This document shows, piece after piece, positions 35,891 through 45,945 of a stretch of 64,000 bases of DNA; position 1 is the stretch's first letter; every line of letters starts with the position of its first letter. The notes beneath the pieces are model-generated. The model ran no database searches and was not told the origin of the DNA. It was given only the letters and a program-made list of their open reading frames with translations. The position numbers were made by a program, and so were the translations under genes. The stretch lies in NCBI RefSeq assembly GCF_026914185.1, contig NC_070567.1:5296001-5360000 (forward strand), written 5' to 3'. The DNA is from Puccinia triticina. Its lineage: Eukaryota; Basidiomycota; Pucciniomycetes; Pucciniales; Pucciniaceae.

Positions 35891-36480
35891 GGAAGAGTCA
35901 GCCCAACCATTAATTGATACCAGGGCTTGATCCTCTGTTGCCAAATGGCTGTCTGCAACAACACTGCCTCCAAGCTAACTCACCCTTTTTTGATTTTTAT
36001 GTTCTCCTGGGTGTTATGCATTTTTATTTTTAGGATTGTTGTTGGATTATGTTGGATTGTAAAATCAGCCCTCATGGACCTGGTGTGGGCAAAGTAATCT
36101 GAGGCTTCTGGGATGTGCCTTCCTTCTGTCTATTCTGCACTGCAGCAAAAACACTGACTGTTTTGTTTATTTTGGTTGGAGGAACCCTGTTTGAAGAGAA
36201 AGAGAAAGGCTACAAGTCCCAATTCCTGCACTCAATACCCAATGTGTTCCAAGCAGCCTGGGAGAAGCAGATGCTGCTCAAGGTGCACTTGCTTGCAGAT
36301 AAGTTACTGTCTCAACCCAATAAAGTCTACCAAAAGCAGCAGATGAAGAATGGAGCTGGGCCAGCTGGATGCATGATTGATTCCTTGGCCTGCTCCTCCT
36401 ACCTCCCTCTGGAGAGATCACTAATGTTGTGTCATATTCATAATATGCAGCCATTTATCTATTGAAATTGAACATTTAAT
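35891..36480. other. Region without a recognised gene
   Basis: Contains an open frame of 116 codons at 36115-36465 (+) with no recognisable motif and mostly ordinary composition. It could be a coding remnant, but I cannot support a function. Confidence 0.35.
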
Positions 36481-36689
36481 GTGACATAATGCTCCCCACC
36501 TATGTCAATTTTGTACATATCTTAAAGTGGATACAGGTTCAGTTGAGGAATAGCTTTTCATCTCATATCACAATCACGCAAAAAGAGACTGCAAGGTTGA
36601 GTTGGTGGTTGGAACACCTGGGGCCAGTATAGTGGGGGTATCTTGGGGGTTTTTAAGGTGGGTTTGGTGGGGCGGGTGGAGAAGTTGTT

Positions 36690-36757
36690 ACAATTTTCAG
36701 CTAGCAGAGGTTGAGTGGCCTTGGGCGCTGCAGCGGCGAAGCCGCCTTGGCCTCTAG
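36690..36757 (+). mobile_element. Helitron 3' terminus, copy 1
   Basis: Ends 'cggcgaagccgccttggcctctag' followed by T. A short hairpin CGGC-GAA-GCCG lies about 10 nt before a terminal CTAG, and the next base is T, as expected for Helitron insertion between A and T. The same 3' end occurs at 44730. The 5' boundary was not found. Confidence 0.68.
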
Positions 36758-37089
36758 TAACCACAATAAACAGACCTTCCTAGGCTGCTCGAACTAGAAC
36801 TAACCACAGTGACCAAACCTATACACCACGGGCAGTCGTGGACATTGGTTGGACATGCATTTGGACATTTTCGGGGGTGTCCAGCTCTGGCCCTGCAGAA
36901 AACATCTGCTGGATGCCACTTGCAGTGCGCGATGGCGGAATTTTCCCCAGAATACATCTGCTGGATGGAATGCTAAACGTCCGCCAGATATCAAACGCTA
37001 TCCCCAGGCACTGCCAACACAATCACATCAGATGGCTTCATCCGCGCTTACATTGGAAGTTTTGCACCAATGTTACGTTGGTACAAGCA

Positions 37090-37500
37090 TCCAATGCAAT
37101 CACTACCAAGATGGATGAATTTGTGATGTTGTATATTGATCAATATAGCGTATATTGATCAATTTGTATTGATCAATATAGCGTATATTGATTAATTTGT
37201 ATTGATAAATATAGCATATATTGATCAATTTGCATTGATCAATATAGCGTATATTGATCAATTTGTATTGATCAATATAGTGTATATTGATCAATTTTTT
37301 ATTATTATTCCTCTTGATACCTTTGTCTGTGTGCCATGTCTCCTTAATACTCTTCTATCATCTCTCTCCTTCCCCCTTTGTTAGCTTGAAGCCACATGAA
37401 TCTTTTTTTTTTGCCTGATAACATTCATAAATTTCTACATACACCATTCAGCTCTTCCTGAAAAAAAGAGATTGCAAGTTTGAGGATTAATCCACCAGGA
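37090..37500 (+). repeat. Dispersed repeat with TTGATCAATATA minisatellite, copy 1
   Basis: Starts near 'accaagatggatgaatttgtgatg'. It then has a 33-bp tandem palindromic minisatellite built on TATATTGATCAATATAGCG (37130-37300), followed by a tail through 'cttgatacctttgtctgtg' to 'agattgcaagtttgagg'. The whole series recurs in inverted orientation, with a shorter minisatellite, at 45448-45723. Confidence 0.8.
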
Positions 37501-37639
37501 AAATAAAATAGTCAGTTGATGACAAGTGACATTACACCAGCTCCAGCCAGCTACCCACCATCTATCCAATATCTATCCACTATCTAACCCAATCTCCCAA
37601 CCATCTCCTCAACTTCCAAAATTTACCAAGGAGGTCCTG

Positions 37640-38215
37640 TTCAGTTTTTGATGAGCCCAACTGATCCTCAGTTCTTTCCAGCTGATATTCAGCTTTGGCA
37701 CCCAGCTCATACTCAGCTTTTCTGCCCAGCTCATACTCAGCTTTTTCACGCAGCTCACTCTCAGAATTGGAATAAAGCCGTTTGACCATTCCTTGCCCAG
37801 GTGATGCTCAGCTTTGTACTAGTCCTGGTGCAGCTGATGCTCAGCTTTGTACCAGTCCTTGCTCAGCCTTCTCCTAGTCTTGTTCCAGCTGATGCTCAGC
37901 TTTGGACCAGTCCTGGGCTAGCTGGCCAGCTGATGCTCAGCTTGCTGAGTATCAGCTGAGCCAGGCCAGGGAAAAAGATGGGAATCAGCTTGTACAGGAC
38001 CAGAGCTGAAAATCAGCTAGGCTAGGGCCAAAGCTGAGCATCAGCTGAGCCATGGACAAGGCTGAGCATCAGCTGTGCCAGGGCCAAAGATGATCATCAG
38101 GTGGCCAGTTCCAAAGCTGAGCATCAGCTGGGCCAGGGGAAAAACTGAGCATCAGCTGAGCCAGGGTAAAAGTTGAGTATCAGCTGGGCCAGGCCCAAAG
38201 CTGAGCATCATCTGG
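37640..38215. repeat. CAGCTGATGCTCAGC imperfect minisatellite with central inversion
   Basis: Left of about 37945 the copies read 'cagctgatgctcagctttg'; right of it they read 'aaagctgagcatcagctg', the reverse complement. The repeats are interspersed and diverged. The block is palindromic overall around 'ctcagcttgctgagtatcagctg'. No gene is supported. Confidence 0.8.
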
Positions 38216-38549
38216 TTTTTTCACATTGGGTGCTTTGATCCTGACACCTATCATGTGAACCCCAGATGTGCTGGTGGAGAGGAGCAGCATTGGAGCAGTG
38301 TTGGAGCTCCAAGCCGTCTCCACTCGTCCGTCTCTGCACGCGTTTCCGGGATGACCTTTGCCGCAGCCGCAGCAGCCAATGGTCTTCCCGTAGGCCTCAG
38401 TGGTCCCTTCCTGTCGGTAGGTTTTCACTGGGGCCGGTGTCCGGGTCTTGGTGGAGAGTCTCGAGTGTACTAGGTCTCACTACCTGCGGGGCTTCGCGAC
38501 CTGTTAGGAAGGAGCCCCTAGGTGGGTAGTAACCCAACTCGACGACCCT

Positions 38550-39249
38550 CCCCCTGAAGCAAAGAGGAAAGAGTGGGAATGGCTTCCCTTGGCCGAAGTT
38601 GAAGTTGAGAAGGGGTTCGGGCTATGCCCATAACTCAGGGAGAAGCCTGAGCCTGCCGAACCCCCAAACTTCGACCCTCAATCCTCCCGGAACACCAGAT
38701 TGGTTCTCAAGAACAAGCAGAGCGTCTAAACACGCGATTATCTCCGTAAGTCTAAAGATCCTAAAGCTGCAAGAGTTCTGTTTGGGCGCTTTTGTTTTCT
38801 TCTGTGTAGCGTAGAGGGCATCGCGCTTCGCCCAACTCTCCAAAGCAGTTATGTTTTCTTTCCGCAAGCCGGTGAGTACCCGGCGTCGTGATAAAGGTGC
38901 TAAGTTTTAAACCGCAAAGGTGTTTTCCCAGTGTCCCCGAGTAGATTTCGTGAGCAAAGCAGTAGCCACCTCCAGAATCGGTGGACGCCTGTTGTAGTAG
39001 CCGGAAGCTTAAAGTGCACGTTGCTGTTTTCCTTATGAAGGAGAGGAACTGTCTAAACCGCGCTAGTCATAGCCGCGCAGGGTACTTGCTTCCCAGCCTT
39101 GTAGTACCAGGATATCCGATTTTGAGGGCTTTTGAAGGGTGTGACCCGAGGAAGTGAGGTCTGTTAAAATCACTGAAGCTGTCTTCATCGTGAATAAGCA
39201 TAAACAAGGGAGGTAACACACGTTGATAGGGGCAAGACGGCAGAGACAA
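38550..39249 (-). pseudogene. DIRS/Ngaro tyrosine recombinase remnant
   Basis: Minus-strand frames read RFRQFLSFIRKTATC and IYSGTLGKHLCGLKL, then, after a frame change, ESWAKRDALYATQKKTKAP and LTEIIACLDALLVL, ending with a FWGFGRL-like tract. This order fits the N-terminal and early catalytic part of the tyrosine recombinase of DIRS/Ngaro retroelements. Several frameshifts and stops break it. It follows the RT frame in the expected order. The catalytic R-H-R-Y residues were not located. Confidence 0.55.
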
Positions 39250-39309
39250 TTAGATCACAAAGATTATCTGCGATAACAAATGTTTCAGGTCATCCGGAAT
39301 AGGAACAAT

Positions 39310-40528
39310 CACTTCAAGGATAATTAAATTTCCCAAAAAAAATACTCAAAGTTTGAGGTTGGGAAAAATCATTGAAAAAAAATCACTCCGTACTGAAAAA
39401 AAATGCAAACTGAGCATGCTCAGCCAAAAAAATTAAAAATGTGTCAGACTGAGTAAAAAATAATGGGGCACATTTTTGGGGTGATTTGTTGGACGGGCCT
39501 GCACAAGGCCCGCATGGGCCACTGACAGGCCCGTTGGGCCCATTGAAAAATTAGTATTTGTTTGGAATTCCGATGCTCTGCTAAAATGTGAAATGGGTCA
39601 AACTGAATAAAAAACATGGGGATACATTTTTGGGGAGATTTTTTGGACGGGCCTGAATGAGGCCCACATGGCCCCCACAAAGCCCACTGGGTCCATTGAA
39701 AGAGTAGCCTTGGTTAAGAAAGCATATGCTCAGCTAAGAAATAAAATGTGTCAGACTGAGTAAAAACCCTAGGGGCACATTGTTGGGGAGGCTTTTTGGA
39801 CGGGCCTGCATCAGGCCCGTACGGGCCAACAGGGTTCCAAGGAAAAGGAAAGGGCCTGGAAATACATTCTGTGAGTGCACAAATGTCATACAGATGGCAG
39901 AAGCCCTTCAATATCTTCTGTTGATTAGTGGTCAATTGGTGCTGTTCTGAAACATCATATGGGCATTATTAACCAAGACTACTTCTGGGTTGGCCAAACC
40001 AGCTTTGGGTGGGCCCTGACGGGCCTGATTCAGGTCTGTCAATAATCCCTCCCCAAAAGTGTGGCCCCATGTTTTTTACTTGGGTTGACACATTTTTGCT
40101 TCTTAGCTGAGCATAGGCATTCTTGACCAAGGCTACTCTTTCAATGGGCCCAGTGGGCTTTGTGAGGGCCATGTGTGCCTCATTCAGGCCCGTCCAAAAA
40201 ATCTCCCCAAAAATGTACCCCCATTTCTTTTATTCAGTTTGACCCATTTCACATTTTAGCAGAGCATCGGAATTCCAAACAAATACTACTTTTTCAATGG
40301 GCCCAACGGGCCTGTTAGGGGCCCATGTGGGCCTTGTGCAGGCCCGTCCAAAAAATCATCCCAAAAATGTGCCCCATTGTTTTTTACTCAGTCTGACACA
40401 TTTTTATTTTTTTGGCTGAGCACGCTCAGTTTGCATTTTTTTTCAGTATGGAGTGATTTTTTTTCAATGATTTTCCCAACCTCAAACTTTGAGTATTTTT
40501 TTTGGGAAATTTAATTATCCTTGAAGTG
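39310..40528. mobile_element. CACTA-like palindromic element, copy 2
   Basis: 1219 bp with the same perfect terminal inverted repeats (CACTTCAAGG...) as the element at 32979-34198, flanked by AAT on both sides (39307-39309 and 40529-40531). Its asymmetric centre is inverted relative to copy 1, so the two copies face opposite ways. It interrupts a DIRS-type reverse transcriptase frame; removing it with one AAT restores the frame to a stop at 39250. Confidence 0.88.
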
Positions 40529-42245
40529 AATCAGCTGATGTTTCACCGCCTGGCCAGACCGCACCCCCCGCAACAAGGCATCCGCTTTATTGTCTTTGGA
40601 TGTCACCCTCCTTGCTACTAACTCCACCCCTTCCTTAAGTAGGATCTGCTGAATCATGATCCACTCCCCATTTGAGGGTATGTCTTGCGATTTCTTATTG
40701 TTGATTCTGTATTCAGTTGTTGTATTATCGGTCCATACCACCAAGGATTTACCCCGCTGGTTGCGTAGCTTCAGGACCATCAGGAGTCCCAGGCAAATCG
40801 CAACCGTTTCTAGATACGATATCCAAGTCACACCGTCACCAGGGTTGTGAAGTTTGAATTGCGCCCAGTGCTTCCCTACCAATACACCAATCCCAAAGGA
40901 TGTTGAAGCATCGCCTACCCACCCGATATCAAGAGGAGGCCCGTAATTAATTATCCTAGTGTGCTCGAAATTTTCTAAAGTTGACTTCCACAGTTCTAAG
41001 TCAGCACGGACGTCCGGTGGTGTATCGCGTAGCGCTCTCCTGTATTGCCAAGACATGAGCCACCTGTACAGAGAGTTCAGGTGGCATTGTAAATGGGGTA
41101 GGATGTATGACACATGATTAAGTCGCCCAACCAAAACCTTGACGTCATTGTAGTCGAATCGACCGCCCTTTGCTAAGTATGGTTCAATCTGGTCTAGGCG
41201 TTTTTTGATCTTCCCGTCCGGTAGGCGTACCGTCTTTTCCACTCCATTCCAAACGAAGCCAACGAATTTTTGCTCATCGCTAAACGGTGAATATTTAGTT
41301 TTATTTGTTAGGACAGCTAGTTTGGAAGATTTTTCGACCACTTCTTCCATCGTCACGGCCCCGCCATGAACCTTGACAAACAAATTGTCATCTACCCAAC
41401 GAAAGATCTTTACTAGCTCAAAGTGATTCATCATCACGTGTTTCCAAGCGTCCGCTGGTCGACCGAAGGATCCGCATCCTGCCACCCCGCCAAAAGTGAT
41501 CCGTGTGTCAACTAGAAAGTTCCCATCAAAGTCCTTCACCGTCAAGTATTTCCATTGCCGTATCTTCGTAGGAATTTGCCGGTAAGCTTTTTCCCAATCG
41601 AATAGCGCCAACTGTAGCGGACAAGACTCTTCTGCAAAAAATTTTGACACACGGTTGAAGTCATCCCACGTCGTTTCAAAATCTGCCTTATCCACAAAGG
41701 AGTTTACGGAAGGAACTAGCGGGTCGTTCCTGGGGTAAGACAAGTCGTTAATTGGACGAATTGCTCCATCGCTGTTAACTACTGCTCCTGAGGGGTTAGA
41801 TCTGAAAAAAAACGAAAGCGTTGATCATTTGTTCTCTAGTGAAGGGGCTGAACATTCGTTTGGCTTTCAATTCTTTAGCAATTGACTCCTCAATCTTGGG
41901 TCTCGCTTTCTCGGAAGATGCGTGATTATTGGGTGTGAAGCAATCTAGTACCCCTAAATCATGATCCGGTATACCTTGATCAAAACCGGAAGCAAAACCT
42001 TGTAGCACATCTTCATATTCTGGGAGCAACTGGTTCTCCCTCAATGCAATCTCCCATTCCTGTAAATCCATCTCACACTTGACCATCGTTGGCAAGACCG
42101 CTACGCTCGGCAATTGTGATACACAACTGGCACTGGCTCCTGGGGCGCATGCCAAGGATTGCGTACGTGATGAGCTAAAATTCCACGGACGCAAGTTCAT
42201 AGGAAAGAACATTGATAGACCAAAAAAGATAAAGTGAAAAAACAT
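40529..42245 (-). pseudogene. DIRS/Ngaro reverse transcriptase-RNase H, frameshifted and split
   Basis: The protein would copy the element's RNA into DNA. The N-terminal part is 42245-41796 and the main part 41743-40529. The two are joined only by correcting one base in a T8 run near 41810, after which RSNPSGAVVNSDGAIRP reads through. RT motifs include FDWEKAYRQIP, RITFGGVAGCGSFGR and the catalytic box RWVDDNLF. The RNase H-like part has VGDASTSFGIGVLVG and VVWTDNTTTEYR. The frame is cut after VKHQLI by a CACTA-like insertion and resumes at 39309 (VPIPDDLKHLLSQ) to a stop at 39250. It lies between gag-like and recombinase segments, as in DIRS-type elements. The T-run shift may be mutation or sequencing error. 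Confidence 0.82.
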
Positions 42246-42374
42246 AGTAGTTAGGACCCTATGTTATTCGTTCACCATAACATTGCTTCAAAAAGAAAGA
42301 AAACAACAGGAGTTGAACCGTCTACACAGAGACAAGTAGACCTCCACGTAAGAGAAACAGGGAAAGAAAGCCCA

Positions 42375-43724
42375 CTAAGTTTCTTTATCTTTAGCTGAAG
42401 AAGAGACATCTTTCTTCTTGAAGCTTCTTGAGGGACCCTGGTCTCTATATCCGCCACAATCTCTATTGTGACCACCTTGATAACCTCCGTAATCGGTGCC
42501 TCTTTGATACTGATTGTCAGAGTACCCTTGATCCCTTTGTCGCTTGTTGTACGACTCCTCATTACCGTAGTCGCGATAGCCACCGTAATCTGAATTTTGC
42601 CTCTCTTGACCCCATCTATTGCCTCTCCCTCGATAGCCCCCTCTGCCTCGTCCTGAACTAGACTCCGGTTTCGCTTGATCATCGACCGCTTTGTTCGCTT
42701 TCACGCGCTGCTTGCCCGTATTTGGATTGTAACCAAATTTCTCGCCACCAATAGCATAAGGGTTATCGGTCTCTTCGTTTTCGCCCAGCGTTAAAGTGAT
42801 TCTCCACGCTTCACGCTTGACTTCTTCTCTAAAAATCGAAATATCAACCGCTGAGATCTCGCCTGATTTAGTCGTGACTTGATAGGAAAACGCGTTCTGG
42901 CAAACAATCATATCATATCTGAAGGCCGTCATGAATCCTTCTTCGCCGACAATCTTATCCACGTTCTCCTTATGTAACAAGATCCAGTTGGCGAACTCTG
43001 TGTAGCCATACATATCCTTAAAGGTTATGTAGAAGTTACGATGATTGGTCGTCAACTTGCTGAAGGTTTGCGTCCATTCATTTGGATACTCGAAATCAAT
43101 GTAATTTCCATCTTTTTCGTCACCTCTAGATCTTCTATTAGTGTAATAATGAAATGCATCACTTTGCCAGTTTTTGTCAAAAATGGTCAACGGAATCGGA
43201 CCTCTGAATTTTCTGATGTTTTTGTCGAAGTACGGAGTAAAGCCTACATCAAAATGGTTAGGCAGGGACCCCTTGATGAACACTATGGTCGATTTATTCG
43301 CCGGCCTTTTAGCCACGTTAACAGCTGGGTTTATCGCGTCGCTTGAAGAGGATCTAAGGATGTCCGGCTTGTCCGGTGCCGACAGAGATGTCGCGTCACC
43401 CATCTTCCCATAGAGCCTTAAAAAGAAGTCCGTCAATTTCTTATCACCCCTTGCGAAGGCCTCTGATGCTCTGTCCCAGACCTCTTGACGATTGGTTTTG
43501 TGTTGAACAGATTTATCGGAGATTGAACCTGATGCGTTGACAGTCTTGGAAATTTCTAACAGCGTCCCAGTACTCCCATCAACCTCGGTTTCCTTAGGAG
43601 GCTCCGTAACGGTCACCGCTCCTGGTTGGACGATCAATGGCAAGTTCGATAAGATGGCTTTGTATCTGGACGCCGTGTCTTGATCTTGACCGTCTTTTAA
43701 CGGGTTAGGGATTTCTAGATGCAA
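42375..43724 (-). CDS. DIRS/Ngaro gag-like protein with RGG tail
   Basis: An open frame of up to 449 codons upstream of the RT, of the size and place of a gag-like ORF. The middle has an aromatic-rich globular region (PNHFDVGFTPYFDKNIRKF, NEWTQTFSKLTTNHRNFY). The C-terminus is rich in Arg, Gly and Tyr with GRGRGGYRGRGNR and YGGYRDYG-type repeats, a likely RNA-binding tail. An acceptor at 'catctag|aaatccc' near 43716 suggests that the frame starts in an upstream exon. A good candidate is the ATG at 44176, whose exon (MVEEMVKQTNKKNNK) ends at a GT donor near 44022 in matching phase. No stop interrupts it. It is probably defective as an element, because the RT is broken. Confidence 0.65.
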   Translation of the reverse strand: MHLEIPNPLKDGQDQDTASRYKAILSNLPLIVQPGAVTVTEPPKETEVDGSTGTLLEISKTVNASGSISDKSVQHKTNRQEVWDRASEAFARGDKKLTDFFLRLYGKMGDATSLSAPDKPDILRSSSSDAINPAVNVAKRPANKSTIVFIKGSLPNHFDVGFTPYFDKNIRKFRGPIPLTIFDKNWQSDAFHYYTNRRSRGDEKDGNYIDFEYPNEWTQTFSKLTTNHRNFYITFKDMYGYTEFANWILLHKENVDKIVGEEGFMTAFRYDMIVCQNAFSYQVTTKSGEISAVDISIFREEVKREAWRITLTLGENEETDNPYAIGGEKFGYNPNTGKQRVKANKAVDDQAKPESSSGRGRGGYRGRGNRWGQERQNSDYGGYRDYGNEESYNKRQRDQGYSDNQYQRGTDYGGYQGGHNRDCGGYRDQGPSRSFKKKDVSSSAKDKET

Positions 43725-44021
43725 TCGAGCAAATTACGATTCATCAAGCAAATTATGATCCAATATTATATCAACATCATATCATGAAGCAATTTACGAT
43801 TGATTATGCATCGGATAGACCATCTCAGCAACTTTGAGAGCGGCTAACCTTTGAAGCTATCTTCACTGTCTGTGTCATGGGACAACGCAGTATCTTTCTC
43901 GGCGGTCTCTTTCCCGAGTGCTTCTCCTTAAATCACGTGACGAATGCGGTAGAATCAAAAACGGATGTAAGCGCTAACCATCTACTTAGGTTGCATGAAT
44001 ATTCACTAGGAGAACTAACGA

Positions 44022-44176
44022 CTCAAGTTATCCTGTATTATGATGGACGGCTTGCGTCTCTCTTCATCGGTAGGTATCGCAGACATTTCAGATGCGCCAG
44101 TAATCGGTCCTGCTGTCGCGGCCTCAGGTGTCTTGTTGTTCTTCTTGTTTGTTTGCTTAACCATCTCTTCAACCAT
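44022..44176 (-). CDS. Probable first exon of the DIRS gag-like gene
   Basis: Starts ATG GTT GAA GAG and encodes a Lys/Asn-rich then Glu-rich N-terminus (MVEEMVKQTNKK...). It ends at 'agtc|gttagt', leaving one base that joins in frame to 'aa atc cct' at 43716. The implied intron of about 300 bp is long for this window, so an additional exon is possible. Confidence 0.4.
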
Positions 44177-44199
44177 GTCCTCGGTAACTTACGAATTCG

Positions 44200-44690
44200 A
44201 ATGTGATAGCTGAGAGGAATCAAAAGTAGTATGATTGTGAAAAAATTTTGAAAAGGAAACTGCCGGTGCAGAGCCGATGAGTTTCAGAGAGATGATGGAG
44301 AGAGCTTGGGAGGAGTCTTCGTGCGGGGACAGGCGAGTCTCAAGGAGCTTGATTATGAGGGTTGCTGTGACTGGCGCATGAGCCCGGTCTCAAACCTAAT
44401 TGCTCATAATCAAGCCTCGACTCCCCCGGCCTGGCCTGGGCCCCCTCCTTCGCGTGCTTGGACCTAGGCGACCTCCCCCTGCAGGTCCGGTCTCTGTCCA
44501 TGAAAACAAAGCTATGTCATGTCACTTGCCATCAAGTGACTACTTTTTAGCACTTTTTAACTTAGAAATAATATCATAATTTTCTTCAAATGAATATCAA
44601 CTGCAGTGCAATGAGTCAGGTCCCAATCCATTACTGGAAAATTGGGCCTAGACTCTTTGAAGCAGTTCATACACAGGGCTTGGAGATTCA
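44200..44690. other. DIRS 5' flank and Helitron tail region
   Basis: A GC-rich stretch (44240-44510) probably belongs to the DIRS terminal region. Its terminal repeats could not be matched to the other end. From about 44510 the sequence turns AT-rich and leads into a Helitron 3' end. No gene is supported. Confidence 0.35.
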
Positions 44691-44730
44691 AACCTGGTAT
44701 TTGCAACGGCGAAGCCGCCTTGGCCTCTAG
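44690..44730 (+). mobile_element. Helitron 3' terminus, copy 2
   Basis: Ends 'aacggcgaagccgccttggcctctag' followed by T, identical over the last 25 bases to the end at 36757. The CGGC-GAA-GCCG hairpin and terminal CTAG are the same. Sequence further upstream differs between the copies, as expected for Helitrons that share only their ends. Confidence 0.68.
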
Positions 44731-45029
44731 TACTTATCATTAATCTGTGGTTGATAACAAAAATAGATAAAAAAAAGAATGTGACAAAAATATGCTAAAC
44801 CATGTTAAACTAATTTCAAAAAGGCCTTCTATGCATGTAGCACTTCAAGTATGATGTGCAATATCTTCAGGAAGTTCAACCAACCAAATTAACAATGTGT
44901 GCAGCATGGTATCATGAGAGAGGTCAGGGGTCAATGTTTTTCCTTTTTTGAAAAAAAGTAGATTTGGAGACTTCTGATAACATCAATTGTTGAAGTAAAA
45001 AAAAAGAAAAAAAAATTGAGACCCCTCAG

Positions 45030-45440
45030 CAATGGTGGGTAGTTACGTTATGTTGTGTTATCCGCGCTATTTGTGTAACGTAACTACCTCCGTTATCCAC
45101 CGCACCCCGTTACGTTATGAGTAACGGGCCTTTTAAGCGCCATATGGTTAGCGTAACGGGTCTTCTTCAGACGTCGTTACGCTGCGTTGTTGCTTGGATA
45201 ACGCAATAACAAGCCCTTAAGGGCTGTTTTGGCGCTGAAATCTGTGCATTATCTGGCGCGCCACGGGCCCCAATAACATAACGAGCAGAAAAAAATGGTG
45301 CGAGCAGTGGCGAGATAACATAGCGCACCACTGTTACAAGTAACTGTAACGATAACGGCTTAAAACCGTTACGTTACCGTTACGTTACCGTTACGTTACC
45401 GTTACGTTACCGTTATTGGTAACGTAACTACCCACCGCTG
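45030..45440. mobile_element. hAT-like MITE
   Basis: Terminal inverted repeats CAATGGTGGGTAGTTACG (left) and CAGCGGTGGGTAGTTACG (right, read inwards) flank 411 bp of non-coding sequence rich in 'ccgttacgtta' tandem copies (45365-45420). The 7-bp flanks CCCTCAG match exactly on both sides (45023-45029 and 45441-45447). CAG(N)GGTGG-type ends are typical of hAT elements. It is non-autonomous. Confidence 0.82.
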
Positions 45441-45447
45441 CCCTCAG

Positions 45448-45723
45448 CCACCCTGGATCAATCCTAAAACTTGCAATGTTTTTTTTCATGAAGAATTGAA
45501 TGCAGGTGTATGTAGAAATTTATGAATGTTATCAGGCAAAAAAAAAGATTCCTGTGGCTTGAAGCTAACACAGGGGGAAGGACAGAGATTACAGAAGATT
45601 ATTAAGGAGACACGGAACACAGACAAAGGTATCAAGAGGAATAAAAAAATTTTTGATCAATATATGCTATATTGATCAATATACAACATCACAAATCCAT
45701 CCATCTTGGAAGTGAATTGCCCT
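45448..45723 (-). repeat. Dispersed repeat with TTGATCAATATA motif, copy 2
   Basis: This is the reverse complement of the repeat at 37090-37500, with the minisatellite reduced to about one unit (45655-45685). It ends at 'ccatccatcttgg'. Beyond that the two loci differ. The adjoining sequence was later split by the LINE. Confidence 0.8.
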
Positions 45724-45735
45724 CTGATGTTACAT
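45724..45735. repeat. LINE target-site duplication, 3' side
   Basis: CTGATGTTACAT, identical to 51190-51201 at the other end of the LINE. Next to it is a T9-C-T9 tract, the poly-A tail of the minus-strand element. Confidence 0.9.
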
Positions 45736-45945
45736 TTTTTTTTCTTTTTTTTTAGTGTAATTTTGCCCTTAGCATTGCACACTATGAATCTTAAGTAGCT
45801 AACTACATATGAGTAAAAGAAGGCCAGATGTTAACATAAAAGGTAGTTAAAATCTTAGGGATACGCGGCAATCAACATTGTCTAACAGATCAGATAGAAA
45901 ATAGAGAAAAAGAAAAGAAAGGAAAGGACCGGGCAATTCAATAAT

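Noticed and set aside
37130..37300. Possible tandem coding repeat (INIxYIDQYKL)
   Set aside because: The frame comes from the palindromic TTGATCAATATA minisatellite, readable on both strands. There is no gene context.
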